The position numbers were made by a program, and so were the translations under genes. This document shows, in pieces, positions 18,045 to 25,523 of a DNA stretch of 34,215 bases. How positions within the stretch are numbered: position 1 is the stretch's first letter; each line of letters begins with the position of its first letter. The notes under the pieces are model-generated. The model saw only the letters and a list, made by a program, of their open reading frames with translations. It was not told the DNA's origin and did not search any database. The DNA is taken from positions 1 to 34,215 of the forward strand of contig NZ_JAHLEM010000226.1 of the NCBI RefSeq assembly GCF_018883605.1, given 5' to 3'. The DNA is from Streptomyces niphimycinicus (GTDB lineage: Bacteria; Actinomycetota; Actinomycetes; Streptomycetales; Streptomycetaceae).

Positions 18045-18067
18045 GCGCCTGGCGGAAGGGCCGGTCC

Positions 18068-19609
18068 TCACTCCGCGCCCCGCTGTGATCCGGGCTGTCC
18101 CGCCTCCCCGGACTCCGGCTCGGGCGCCGTCGCCAGGGTGGTGCGGCCCGGCAGTACGAACAGCGCCACGGCCGCGCCGACCAGGGCCGCCGCCACCCCG
18201 ACGCTCATCGTGACGGACTGGGCGTCGGTGAAGGCCGAACGCGCCGCCTCGGTCAGCGCCTCGCCATCCGGGCGGTCCCGGGCATGCGACAGGGTGGCGC
18301 CGAGCGAGGACATCGCGTCGTCGGGCAGACCGTCCGGCAGCTTGCCCCGGTAGACGGTGGCGAGCAAACTGCCCAGCCCGGCCACGCCCAGAGCGATGCC
18401 GAGTTGCTGGTGGGTGTCGTTGAGCGCGGAGCCCATACCGGCCCGTTCGGGCGGCACCGCCCCCAGCACCGTGCTGGTGGCCGAGGGCCCCGCGATCCCC
18501 GATCCGATACCGGCCAGCGCCAGCCCGACGGACACCGTCGCATAGCTGCCCTCCTCGGAGAGCGAGGCCAGCGTCACGAATCCGGCGGCGGTGACGGTGA
18601 ATCCGGCGACGATGCAGGCCCGCGGCCCGAACCTGGCCGCGGCCCGGCCGCCCACGGTCGACCCCGCCACGACCCCAGCCGCCAGCGCCACCGCGGCCAG
18701 ACCGGTCTCGAACGCGCTGTAGCCCAGTACCAGTTGCAGATACTGGCTCAGCACGAAGAGGGTGCTGCCGGTGGCGATCGTCATCACCGCCACCGCGAAG
18801 CCGGCCCCGGAGAACCGCCGGTCGCGGTAGAGCCGCAGATCGACCATCGGCGTCGCGGAGCGGTGCTGCCGTACGCCGAAGCCGATCAGCGCCATCAGCG
18901 CCACCGCCGCCCCGCCCAGCACCGCGGGCGCGGTGTATCCGTACGCCGGGGCTTCGATCAGGGCCCACACCAGGCCGGTCATGCCCGCGGTGACCAGAAC
19001 CGTGCCGAACGGATCCAGCCCGCAGCCATCGGGCGCCCGTGTCCGGGGCACCAGCCGTACGACCCCGAACAGGGCCACCGACACCACGGGGATGTTGATC
19101 AGGAAGACCCCCGCCCAGCTCCACATGTCCACCAGGGCGCCACCGAGCAGCGGCCCCGCGGCCATGCCGACGGAGGCGACCGCGCTCCACACCGCGAAGG
19201 CCCGCGGGCGCTCCTGTTCGGGGAAGACCAGGACGAGAACCGCCAGCGTCGCGGGCATCACCAGCGCCGCGCCCACGCCCATGAGCGCCCGCATCGCGAT
19301 CAGCCACCACACCGACGGGGCTGCCGCGGCCAGACCCGACGCCGCCCCGAAGACCAGCAGCCCCAGCACGAGGGTGCGCCGCCTGCCGTAGCGGTCGGAG
19401 AGGACACCCGCGGTGATGAGGAGCCCGGCGAAGACCACGACATAGGCGTCGATCACCGCCTGGAGCTGGTCCGTCGAGGCGTCGAATGCGTCGCCGATGG
19501 CGGGCACCGCGACATGCAGGACGGTGTTGTCGATGACGATCACGAGCAGGGCGGCGCATAAGGCCACCAGGATCGCCCACCGGCGCGGATGGCCTTCTTC
19601 GTCCCTCAT
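18068..19609 (-). CDS. MFS drug/proton antiporter, DHA2 (EmrB/QacA-type), 14 TM
   Basis: A 513-residue exporter. TM1 carries LVIVIDNTVLHVAVPAI (motif D1-type). The loop after TM2 has GVLSDRYGRRRTL (motif A), TM4 has MRALMGVGAALVMPATLAVL (motif B) and TM5 has GMAAGPLLGGALVD (motif C), typical of proton-driven exporters. The many further helices and the length fit the 14-TM DHA2 group. ATG 19609 is preceded by GGGAGGAAC, so the longer start at 19627 is rejected. It is divergent from a TetR regulator, the classic layout of an inducible efflux pump. The ligand is unknown. Confidence 0.92.
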   Translation of the reverse strand: MRDEEGHPRRWAILVALCAALLVIVIDNTVLHVAVPAIGDAFDASTDQLQAVIDAYVVVFAGLLITAGVLSDRYGRRRTLVLGLLVFGAASGLAAAAPSVWWLIAMRALMGVGAALVMPATLAVLVLVFPEQERPRAFAVWSAVASVGMAAGPLLGGALVDMWSWAGVFLINIPVVSVALFGVVRLVPRTRAPDGCGLDPFGTVLVTAGMTGLVWALIEAPAYGYTAPAVLGGAAVALMALIGFGVRQHRSATPMVDLRLYRDRRFSGAGFAVAVMTIATGSTLFVLSQYLQLVLGYSAFETGLAAVALAAGVVAGSTVGGRAAARFGPRACIVAGFTVTAAGFVTLASLSEEGSYATVSVGLALAGIGSGIAGPSATSTVLGAVPPERAGMGSALNDTHQQLGIALGVAGLGSLLATVYRGKLPDGLPDDAMSSLGATLSHARDRPDGEALTEAARSAFTDAQSVTMSVGVAAALVGAAVALFVLPGRTTLATAPEPESGEAGQPGSQRGAE

Positions 19610-19638
19610 GTTCCTCCCTCGCTCCACTTCTCCATCGC

Positions 19639-19657
19639 TGTTGGAATCTATCCAACA
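19639..19657. promoter_or_regulatory. TetR-type operator palindrome
   Basis: A perfect inverted repeat, TGTTGGA-N5-TCCAACA, lies in the 96-bp gap between the divergent MFS and TetR genes, overlapping the last base of the predicted MFS -10 and the start site. Position and symmetry suggest binding by the adjacent TetR protein. Confidence 0.7.
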
Positions 19658-19686
19658 CTGTAGGATTGATGGAACGGTGACGGCAA
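19657..19686 (-). promoter_or_regulatory. Promoter of the MFS gene
   Basis: On the minus strand TTGCCG (19686-19681), an 18-bp spacer and TACAGT (19662-19657) form a plausible -35/-10 pair. Transcription would begin near 19650, inside the palindrome at 19639-19657, so a bound repressor would block RNA polymerase. Confidence 0.55.
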
Positions 19687-19705
19687 CGGGGTAGGCTGCG
19701 GCCTC

Positions 19706-20452
19706 GTGAGTGTGAAGCCGAACGGGACCAAGGGAACGAGCGGGAACAAGGGAAAGGCGGCGCCGGACAACGCGCCGGGAGCGGTGTGGTTCCGCGCCGA
19801 GAAGGCGTCCCGCCCACGTCCTCAGCTTTCACATGAGCGGATCGTCGCCACCGCCGTCGAGCTGCTGGACCGCGACGGCGTGCAGAAGCTGAGCATGCGC
19901 CGGCTCGCCGAGCGGCTCGGCGCCCACGCGACCAGCCTCTACTGGCATGTGGCCACCAAGGACGACGTCCTCGACCTGGCCCTCGACGCCGTCTTCGCCG
20001 AACTCGACCTCCCCGAGAAGCACAGTGCCTCTTGGCAGGAGGACACCGAGGCGTTCATGACCGGCCTGCGTTCCGCCCTGCTGCGCCACCCGTGGGCCGC
20101 GGCCCTGGCCAACTCCCGCCCCCTCATGGGGCCCAACGCCCTGCGCGCCTCGGAGTTCGCCTACACCGCGCTCACCACGGGCGGTTTCGAAGGGGTCCAC
20201 CTGTCGTCCGCCGCGGCCACCATCACCCACTATGTAATCGGCTCCGCCTCCTCCGAAGCGGTGTGGCAGCAGCGCTCCGACGAGGCGGCGACCCGCTCGG
20301 CCGTGGACGCCCACATCCGCGCCCACATCGACGAATACCCCACCCTCGCCGGTCACTTCCCCCTTCTGGAGGAGGACGACTGGGACTCCCACTTCCACCG
20401 CGGCATGCGCCTGCTGCTGGCCGGTCTCACGTCCCCCGACGCTCACGCGTAG
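19706..20452 (+). CDS. TetR-family transcriptional regulator
   Basis: A 248-residue repressor. The helix-turn-helix lies at residues ~44-90 (RIVATAVELLDRDGV, MRRLAERLGAHATSLYWHV). The SLYWHV form and long C-terminal domain place it near the TetR_C group, which controls drug efflux. The first ~40 residues are a Lys/Gly-rich extension. GTG 19706 has no good ribosome site; TAGGCT 8 nt before it could be a -10 of a leaderless transcript, though its -35 is poor. It probably represses the divergent MFS gene and its own operon with the downstream dehydrogenase-like gene. Confidence 0.9.
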   Translation: MSVKPNGTKGTSGNKGKAAPDNAPGAVWFRAEKASRPRPQLSHERIVATAVELLDRDGVQKLSMRRLAERLGAHATSLYWHVATKDDVLDLALDAVFAELDLPEKHSASWQEDTEAFMTGLRSALLRHPWAAALANSRPLMGPNALRASEFAYTALTTGGFEGVHLSSAAATITHYVIGSASSEAVWQQRSDEAATRSAVDAHIRAHIDEYPTLAGHFPLLEEDDWDSHFHRGMRLLLAGLTSPDAHA

Positions 20453-20508
20453 GCGGCTCGACGCCCCAGGACAGCCCACACACCGACGCGCCAACGAAAG
20501 GAGCGGTC

Positions 20509-21561
20509 ATGACCGCCCCGGCCCCGACGCTGATCGAGGCGGCCCGGCGCCTCGCCGACGAGGTGTTGGCGCCCGGCGCCGAGTCCGCCGACCGCGAGGG
20601 CGTGTCCCCGGCCACGATCGCCGAGGTCAAGAGGTCCGGGGTGCTCGGGGTGGGCGGCCCGGTGGCATACGGCGGGGCGCAGGTGGCGGACGCGGTTGCC
20701 CGGGAGGTCGCCGAAATCCTGGCCGGGGCCTGCTGTTCCACCTACTTCGTGCAGGCCCAGCACCACAGCCCGGTCAGGATGCTCGCCGCGGGCGACTCCC
20801 CGGCGCGCGAGCGGCTGCTGCGACCGCTGTGCGACGGCACGCTGCTGTCCGGTATCGCCTTCTCCCATCTGCGGGCCTTTCCCCGCAAGCCGGTGCGGGT
20901 CACCCGGGTCCCGGGCGGCAGGCGCTTCGACGGCCGGGTGCCGTGGTACACCGGCTGGGGCCTGAACGATGTGATGCTGCTCGCCGGGGTCACCGACGAC
21001 GGTGAGGCGCTGTTCGCCTTCGCGGACGCTCGTGAGCAGCCCGGTCTGCGGCCCACACCGCAGCTCCAACTGGCCGCGCTGACCGGCACCCGCACGGTCG
21101 GCCTGGAGCTGGACGGCCTGGTGGTGCCCGAGGAGGACGTGGTCTGGAGCCGTCCCTACGAGGAGTGGGCCATCGCGGACCGGCCGAAGAACACCAACCC
21201 CAACCCGGCCGTGTTCGGCGTGGCGGGCGCGGCCCTGGAACTGCTGGAGGCCGCCGGGGACGCGGAGGCGAAGGAGACGGCGCAGGTGCTGGGCGAGCGG
21301 CTGCGTGAGGTGCGCCGGGAGGCGTACGCGCTGGTGGACGAGGTACCGGCGGGCGAGCGACTGGCGGACCGGCTCGCGGTGAAGACCCGGGCCTACGATG
21401 TGCTGCGCGCCGCCACCACCGCCGCCATCGTCGCGGGCGGCGGCCGGGCCTTCGGCCTCGGCAGCCCCGCGCAGCGGCTGGCCCGGGAGGGCCTGTTCCT
21501 GGTGGTGCAGGGCCAGACCGCCGACGTCCGCAGCGCCCACCTGCGGGCATTGCGTGGGTGA
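20509..21561 (+). CDS. Acyl-CoA dehydrogenase-like flavoprotein
   Basis: A 350-residue member of the acyl-CoA dehydrogenase superfamily. The N-terminal helical domain (LIEAARRLADEVLAPGAESA) and middle beta domain are followed by a C-terminal helical bundle with KTRAYDVLRAATTAAIVAGG and the flavin-proximal GGGRAFGLGSPAQRLAREG. The shape resembles both acyl-CoA dehydrogenases and the related group D flavin monooxygenases. I cannot assign the catalytic base, so the reaction is open. ATG 20509 has AAAGGAG at 6 nt. It follows the TetR gene by 56 nt and is probably co-transcribed, perhaps modifying the compound exported by the MFS pump. Confidence 0.8.
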   Translation: MTAPAPTLIEAARRLADEVLAPGAESADREGVSPATIAEVKRSGVLGVGGPVAYGGAQVADAVAREVAEILAGACCSTYFVQAQHHSPVRMLAAGDSPARERLLRPLCDGTLLSGIAFSHLRAFPRKPVRVTRVPGGRRFDGRVPWYTGWGLNDVMLLAGVTDDGEALFAFADAREQPGLRPTPQLQLAALTGTRTVGLELDGLVVPEEDVVWSRPYEEWAIADRPKNTNPNPAVFGVAGAALELLEAAGDAEAKETAQVLGERLREVRREAYALVDEVPAGERLADRLAVKTRAYDVLRAATTAAIVAGGGRAFGLGSPAQRLAREGLFLVVQGQTADVRSAHLRALRG

Positions 21562-21747
21562 CCCGCCGTCGCGGTCCCTGATGTGATCGGTGCGCCCATA
21601 ATCGGCCCGCCCCACGGTGAGCCCGCCCGAGGCCCGGTCGAGGAGCGTCGTCACCCCGCCGAACGCCGGCGCGAGACACACCGCCCACCGCCCGTCCGCA
21701 CGTGGACGGCCACTGCGGGGCGTCCGTCAACGGGGCTTTGGCGCTCC

Positions 21748-21807
21748 GCCGGTGCCTCCGCCGGTGTCTGCGCCGGTGCCTCCGCTGGTGTCTGCGTCGG
21801 TGTCTCC
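21748..21807. repeat. Degenerate 12-bp tandem repeat, five units
   Basis: Five head-to-tail 12-bp units of the form GCCGGTGYCTSC, with a decayed sixth (21808-21819), lie between two convergent genes. The remainder of the 296-bp gap (21562-21747) holds no gene I can support. Confidence 0.7.
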
Positions 21808-21818
21808 GCCTGTGTGAA

Positions 21819-21852
21819 GGTGGCCGGACCCGACGCAGCCGGTCCGGCCACC
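21819..21852. terminator. Strong hairpin between convergent genes
   Basis: GGTGGCCGGACC pairs perfectly with GGTCCGGCCACC across a 10-nt loop. The 12-bp GC-rich stem lies 5 nt downstream of the epimerase stop (minus strand) and downstream of the acyl-CoA dehydrogenase-like gene (plus strand). A CCCCCTTT run follows on the plus strand. It could terminate both transcripts. Confidence 0.65.
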
Positions 21853-21857
21853 CCCTT

Positions 21858-22724
21858 TCACCCGGTGAGCTCCTTGCGGATGCGGTTCAGCATGAAGGCG
21901 GAGGACTCCCGGGCCCGTTCCTCCCAGGCGAAGACACAGGCGGTGGCCACGCCGTCGAAGTTCAGCTCGCGGAGGGTGCCGAAGAAGGTGTCCCAGTCGA
22001 CTTCGCCCTGGCCGATGTCCAGGTGCTGGTGGATACGGGCGGGCGTGCCGGGCGGGTTGAGGATGTAGCGCAGGCCGGAGGAGCCCTTGTGGTTGAAGGA
22101 GTCCGCGATGTGCACATGCTGGAGCTTGTCGCCCGCATAGCGCATCATCCCCGCGATGTCCGCCGTCGGCTCGGCACCGGAGAGGTGGAAGGTGTGCGGA
22201 GCGCAGTAGAGGTAGTTCACCCAGGGCTTGTTGATGGCGCGGACCAGGTCGACGGCGGGGGTGTTCTCCTCGCAGAAGTCGTCCGGGTGGGCCTCGAGGT
22301 TGAGGGCGATGCCCTCGCGTTCGAAGAGCGGCAGCAGTTCCTCCAGCGAGCGCCAGAACGCGGCCTCGCTCTCGGCGGCGCGCTCCGGACGGCCGTTGAA
22401 CTCCGAGTTCATCAGCGGGCATTCGAGGTCCGCGGTGATCTCGATCATCCGCTTCCAGTAGCGGACGGCGGTCTGCCGCTCGGTCTCGTCGGGTGAGGAC
22501 CACTTGTACAACGGCAGTACGGAGGAGAGCTGGACACCATGCGTGCGCAGGGCCCGCTTCAGCGCCGCGACGCGCTCGTCGTCCGCCCGGGGGTGGAGGA
22601 AGAACGGCATGAAGTCGTCGCGCGGGGACAACTCGATATGGCTGTAGCCGAGCTCGGCGACCGTGCGCACCATCTCGTCGAGCGGCAGTGCGCGGAGCAT
22701 GTACGGGTCGAGTGCGATCTTCAC
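21858..22724 (-). CDS. Sugar phosphate isomerase/epimerase (TIM-barrel, AP-endonuclease-2 family)
   Basis: A 288-residue xylose-isomerase-like TIM-barrel protein. It begins KIALDPYMLRALPLDEMVRT and has metal- and substrate-binding stretches typical of the family: HIELSPRDDF, LMNSEFNG, LNLEAHPDDF, YCAPHTFHLSG, LQHVHIADSF. GTG 22724 follows CGGAG at 7 nt and overlaps the stop of the upstream decayed dehydrogenase as GTGA, so the two formed a coupled operon. Partners of this type usually convert inositol or sugar derivatives. A longer frame reading to 22994 belongs to the pseudogene in another phase. The gene itself looks intact. Confidence 0.88.
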   Translation of the reverse strand: MKIALDPYMLRALPLDEMVRTVAELGYSHIELSPRDDFMPFFLHPRADDERVAALKRALRTHGVQLSSVLPLYKWSSPDETERQTAVRYWKRMIEITADLECPLMNSEFNGRPERAAESEAAFWRSLEELLPLFEREGIALNLEAHPDDFCEENTPAVDLVRAINKPWVNYLYCAPHTFHLSGAEPTADIAGMMRYAGDKLQHVHIADSFNHKGSSGLRYILNPPGTPARIHQHLDIGQGEVDWDTFFGTLRELNFDGVATACVFAWEERARESSAFMLNRIRKELTG

Positions 22725-23247
22725 GAGGTGGCTCCGTAGAAGACGGGTCGGGGTTTCATGTCGACGGTGATGAGTCGGCCGCCCGACTCCAGGGACTGGA
22801 CGGCGGCGTCGGTGATGACGGTGGCGGCGTAGCCGTCCCAGGAGCACGGGCCGGTGGGCTCGGCGCCCGTCGCGACGGAGGCGACCCACTCGCCGAACTC
22901 GGTGTCGAAGGCACCGCCGAACCGGCCCTTCCAGTCCTGCAACACGGCGGTGCCGTGCCACCCGGCGGTACGGATGCCGACGTTCGGCCTCCACGATGCG
23001 CAGACAGTCCTCGGCGGTGGTGGCGAGCGGCCTCTCGCAAGAACACCGGCTTGCCCACCGCGATGGCGTTCAGCACGTGCTCCGCGTGAGTGGGGCCCCA
23101 CGAGGTGACGAGGACGGCGTCCACGTCGGGGGAGTGGATCAGGTCGCTGCCGGTGGGCAGCGCGGTGGCGCCGACGCGGGTGGCCACCTCGGTGGCGCGG
23201 GCCTGGTCGATGTCGGTCACGGCGGTGACACCTATATGTGCGGTCAT
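22721..23247 (-). pseudogene. Gfo/Idh/MocA (inositol 2-dehydrogenase-like) dehydrogenase, decayed
   Basis: About 175 codons of a family usually near 340 residues long, spread over all three minus-strand frames. The start MTAHIGV jumps straight to TAVTDIDQARATEVATRVG, so the Rossmann GxGxxG segment is missing. Frame one continues to NAIAVGKPVF. An extra T at 23040 moves the frame to CERPLATTAEDCLRIVEAE. A second shift near 22984, with loss of the central substrate domain, leads to NVGIRTAGWHGTAVLQDWKG and the C-terminal GPCSWDGYAATVITDAAVQS. The stop overlaps the start of the epimerase. The original role was probably NAD-dependent oxidation of an inositol or sugar. Confidence 0.85.
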
Positions 23248-23260
23248 GGTGGATTTCTTC

Positions 23261-23404
23261 AGGAGCGGATTCAGGAGCGGATTCAGGAGCGGATTCAGGC
23301 GCGGATTCAGGAGCGGATTCAGGCGCGGATTCAGGAGCGGATTCAGGCGCGGATTCAGGAGCGGATTCAGGCGCGGATTCAGGAGCGGATTCAGGAGCGG
23401 ATGA
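23261..23404. repeat. 12-bp minisatellite, 12 units
   Basis: Twelve head-to-tail units of AGGMGCGGATTC (the last ends ATGA). Position 4 reads A,A,A,C,A,C,A,C,A,C,A,A, so units 3-10 form a 24-bp higher-order repeat. It lies in the leader between the LacI-type operator and the decayed dehydrogenase. No reading frame through it joins a recognisable protein. Confidence 0.9.
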
Positions 23405-23490
23405 AGGAGCGTGGCCGGTGTGGGGCCCGTGTCGCGTCGTCCCTGACGTCCATGGCCGCCTCCTGCCGGTTCGAGGGGAGGGGAACGGGT

Positions 23491-23521
23491 GCCTAGAGCG
23501 CGCTACTAGCGCGCTCTAGGC
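23491..23521. promoter_or_regulatory. 31-bp perfect palindrome, probable LacI-family operator
   Basis: GCCTAGAGCGCGCTA, one central C, then its exact reverse complement. Each half contains AGCGCGCT, itself a palindrome, so two overlapping or adjacent dimer sites are possible. It lies 98 bp before the LacI gene and covers the predicted start of the leftward operon. Confidence 0.75.
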
Positions 23522-23525
23522 GAGT

Positions 23526-23555
23526 ACGATGGCCCCTGTCCGAATGTCATGTCAA
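23526..23555 (-). promoter_or_regulatory. Predicted promoter of the dehydrogenase/epimerase operon
   Basis: On the minus strand TTGACA (23555-23550), identical to the -35 consensus, is followed after 18 bp by CATCGT (23531-23526). The start near 23519 would fall within the palindrome at 23491-23521, as for a repressible promoter. The leader would be about 270 nt and include the minisatellite. Confidence 0.5.
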
Positions 23556-23619
23556 TAGCTTGTTGCCGGGGGGTTTCACGACTGCCCGTAAGGTGGGCGG
23601 CATCGGAGGGTGGTCACAG

Positions 23620-24663
23620 GTGGATGGATCGGGCAAGCAGCGGCCCACCATGGCGGACGTCGCGGAGCGGGCGGGCGTGTCCCGGGCACTCGTATCGATC
23701 GTCTTCCGCGATCAGCCGGGAGCGAGCCCGCAGACCCGCGACCGAGTGCTGCGCGTCGCCGACGAGATCGGCTACCGGCCCGACAGCGCGGCCCGCCTGC
23801 TGGCCCGCGGCCGCAGCCGCACGCTCGGCGTGATGTTCACCGTTCACCAGCCCTTCCACGCCGACCTCGTCGAGGGCATCTACCCCGAGGCCGAGCGGCT
23901 CGGCTACGACGTCCTGCTCTCCGCGACCGCTCAGGGGCGCGGCGAGGCCAAGGCCATAGAGGCGCTGCTCGGCCACCGCTGCGAGGCGGTGATCCTGCTC
24001 GGCCCCGGCGCGCAGCCCAAGGACATCGACGCGCTGGGACACCGCACGGTCACCGTCTCCGTCGGCCGCCGGGTCCCCCACGCCCGAGTCGACAGCGTGC
24101 ACACGGCCGAGGGCAAGGGCGTACGGCAGGCCATGGAGCACCTCGTCGAACTGGGCCACCGCAGGATCGTGCACATCGACGGCGGCCGCGGACCGGGCTC
24201 GGCCGAACGCCGCCGCGCCTACCGTGCGGCGATGCGCCGTCACGGCCTGGAGCCGGAGCTGCGGGTGATCCCCGGCGACCACACCGAGCAGTCCGGTATG
24301 GAGACGGGGCGGCTGCTGCTGGACGAGCGTGACCACGGCCGGCCCCTGCCGACGGCGGTCCTCGCGGGCAACGACCGTTGTGCGATGGGGCTGTTGATGA
24401 CGCTGACCCAGGCGGGCGTAGGCGTCCCGCGCGACCTGTCCGTCGTGGGCTACGACGACAGCCACCTCTCCCATCTGATGCCGATCGGCCTGACCACGGT
24501 CCGCCAGGACGCGGTGCTCATGGCCGAGTACGCGGTGCGGTTCGCCGTGGAGCGGCTGGAGGGCACGGCGCCGGAGCCACGGGAGGCGGTGCTGGACCCG
24601 AAGCTGACGGTACGGGGCACCAGCGGACCGCCCCCGGAGGGCGTCGGCGGGGGAAATCGGTGA
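23620..24663 (+). CDS. LacI-family transcriptional regulator
   Basis: A 347-residue repressor. The helix-turn-helix is at residues ~10-35 (TMADVAERAGVSRALVSIVF) with the hinge helix near SAARLLARGRS. A periplasmic-binding-like effector domain follows (LGVMFTVHQPFHADLVEGI, AVLAGNDRCAMGLL, LSVVGYDDSHLSHL, TTVRQDAVLMAEYAV). GTG 23620 lies 9 nt after GGAGGG; the longer start at 23560 lacks a site. It is divergent from the epimerase operon across the 31-bp palindrome and is probably its repressor, responding to a sugar or cyclitol. The gene appears complete although neighbours on both sides are decayed. Confidence 0.93.
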   Translation: MDGSGKQRPTMADVAERAGVSRALVSIVFRDQPGASPQTRDRVLRVADEIGYRPDSAARLLARGRSRTLGVMFTVHQPFHADLVEGIYPEAERLGYDVLLSATAQGRGEAKAIEALLGHRCEAVILLGPGAQPKDIDALGHRTVTVSVGRRVPHARVDSVHTAEGKGVRQAMEHLVELGHRRIVHIDGGRGPGSAERRRAYRAAMRRHGLEPELRVIPGDHTEQSGMETGRLLLDERDHGRPLPTAVLAGNDRCAMGLLMTLTQAGVGVPRDLSVVGYDDSHLSHLMPIGLTTVRQDAVLMAEYAVRFAVERLEGTAPEPREAVLDPKLTVRGTSGPPPEGVGGGNR

Positions 24664-24789
24664 CCGCGTTACGCATTCGCCGATGCCCATGCCAATTTCC
24701 GGAAAGCCGCGAGTAAGCATGCAATGCGGCCACACAGAGATATTTCGCGTGACGCTATCGGCAGCCGGAATGGATGAACGCGATCCCGG
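24664..24789. other. Short lower-GC spacer
   Basis: About 125 bp between the LacI gene and the first remnant, visibly less GC-rich than the surroundings (for example CACACAGAGATATTTCGCG). It contains the 10-bp palindrome TTTCCGGAAA at 24696-24705. No gene is seen. Confidence 0.5.
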
Positions 24790-25064
24790 CTAGCCGAAGT
24801 CGGCGATCAGCTCGTGGAACAGATCGTGCACGGCGTGCGCGGGCTCCGACAGCGGCTGATGGTCGGAGGTGCAGAGGGACAGCTTGACCTGGATGGCCGG
24901 ATCGACGATCCGCCGTACCTCCAGGTTCCGCACATCGAGGATGGCGCGCGCCGCCGACCAGGGCGGCACCGTCGCCCCGAGGTCGGCGCCGATGGCGCTG
25001 ACCAGGGTCAGGACCGATTCGAGCTCACCGATCACCCGGGGCTGGAGCGACGCCTGCTGGAACG
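24790..25064 (-). pseudogene. LysR-type regulator, C-terminal remnant
   Basis: About 92 codons matching the end of a LysR effector domain: SLQPRVIGELESVLTLVSAI, GATVPPWSAARAILD, VRRIVDPAIQVKLSLCTSDH, and the ending VHDLFHELIADFG with its own stop. The N-terminal ~200 residues, including the helix-turn-helix, are gone; the sequence abuts a transporter fragment on the other strand near 25066. The normal length is ~300 residues. It was probably the divergent regulator of the catabolic genes whose remnants follow. Confidence 0.75.
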
Positions 25065-25065
25065 C

Positions 25066-25440
25066 GGCATCATCTGCGGCCACCTCGGTGACCGCATGGG
25101 CCGACAGCGGATGCTCGTCTTCGTCATCATGCTGATCAGCGTGGCGACGGCGGCGATCGGCCTGCTGCCGACGTACCTTCCTCGCGGAGCACGCCCCCGA
25201 GGGCAGACGCGGCCTCTACACCAGCTACGCCCAGATCGCCTCCTTCCTCTCCCTGCTGACCGGAACGCTGATCGCGGCGGGCATGACCAGCGGCCTCGGG
25301 GCGGACGCCATGGAGTCCTACGGCTGGCGCATACCGTTCCTGCTGGCCATTCCGCTGGGCATCGCCGGGCTCTACATCCGCAGGCGCATCAGCGACACGC
25401 CGAACTTCACCCGGCTGCGGGAGGAGGGCGGCCTGTCCAG
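25066..25440 (+). pseudogene. MFS (MHS-type) transporter, internal remnant in two frames
   Basis: Frame one (25066-25177) gives GHLGDRMGRQRMLVFVIMLI and SVATAAIGLLPTY, the motif A loop and third helix of a metabolite:H+ symporter. After an internal deletion at ~25178 another frame gives FLAEHAPEGRRGLYTSYAQI, ASFLSLLTGTLIAAGM, YGWRIPFLLAIPLGIAGLYI and RRRISDTPNFTRLREEG. The missing stretch between them would hold helix 4 and the GGEY region. Both termini are absent. It ends abruptly at the aminotransferase fragment. Confidence 0.8.
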
Positions 25441-25522
25441 GACAAACTGATCGATGACACCCCCGGGCTGTCCTGCACCCCGCCGAGCGGTGGCTTCTAC
25501 GCCTTCGTCAACTGCACCGGTC
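25441..25522 (+). pseudogene. Aminotransferase class I/II remnant
   Basis: About 27 codons, DKLIDDTPGLSC, then TPPSGGFYAFVNC, resembling the C-terminal domain of PLP-dependent aspartate-type aminotransferases (PGLxCxxPxGxFYxF). It is joined without spacer to the transporter fragment on the left and to the RraA fragment on the right. A short match, so the family is likely but not certain. Confidence 0.55.
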
Positions 25523-25523
25523 G

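Noticed and set aside
22724..22994. N-terminal extension of the epimerase
   Set aside because: This stretch is the decayed dehydrogenase read in another phase; the epimerase has its own CGGAG site and GTG at 22724.
23261..23404. CRISPR array
   Set aside because: 12-bp head-to-tail units without spacers; no cas genes.
23238..23519. Protein with (GADS)n or (ESAP)n repeats from the 12-bp minisatellite
   Set aside because: Open only because the unit lacks stops; flanking codons match nothing and no ribosome site is present.
24696..24705. TTTCCGGAAA as an operator
   Set aside because: A 10-bp palindrome in a remnant-adjacent spacer with no promoter near it; noted only in the spacer entry.
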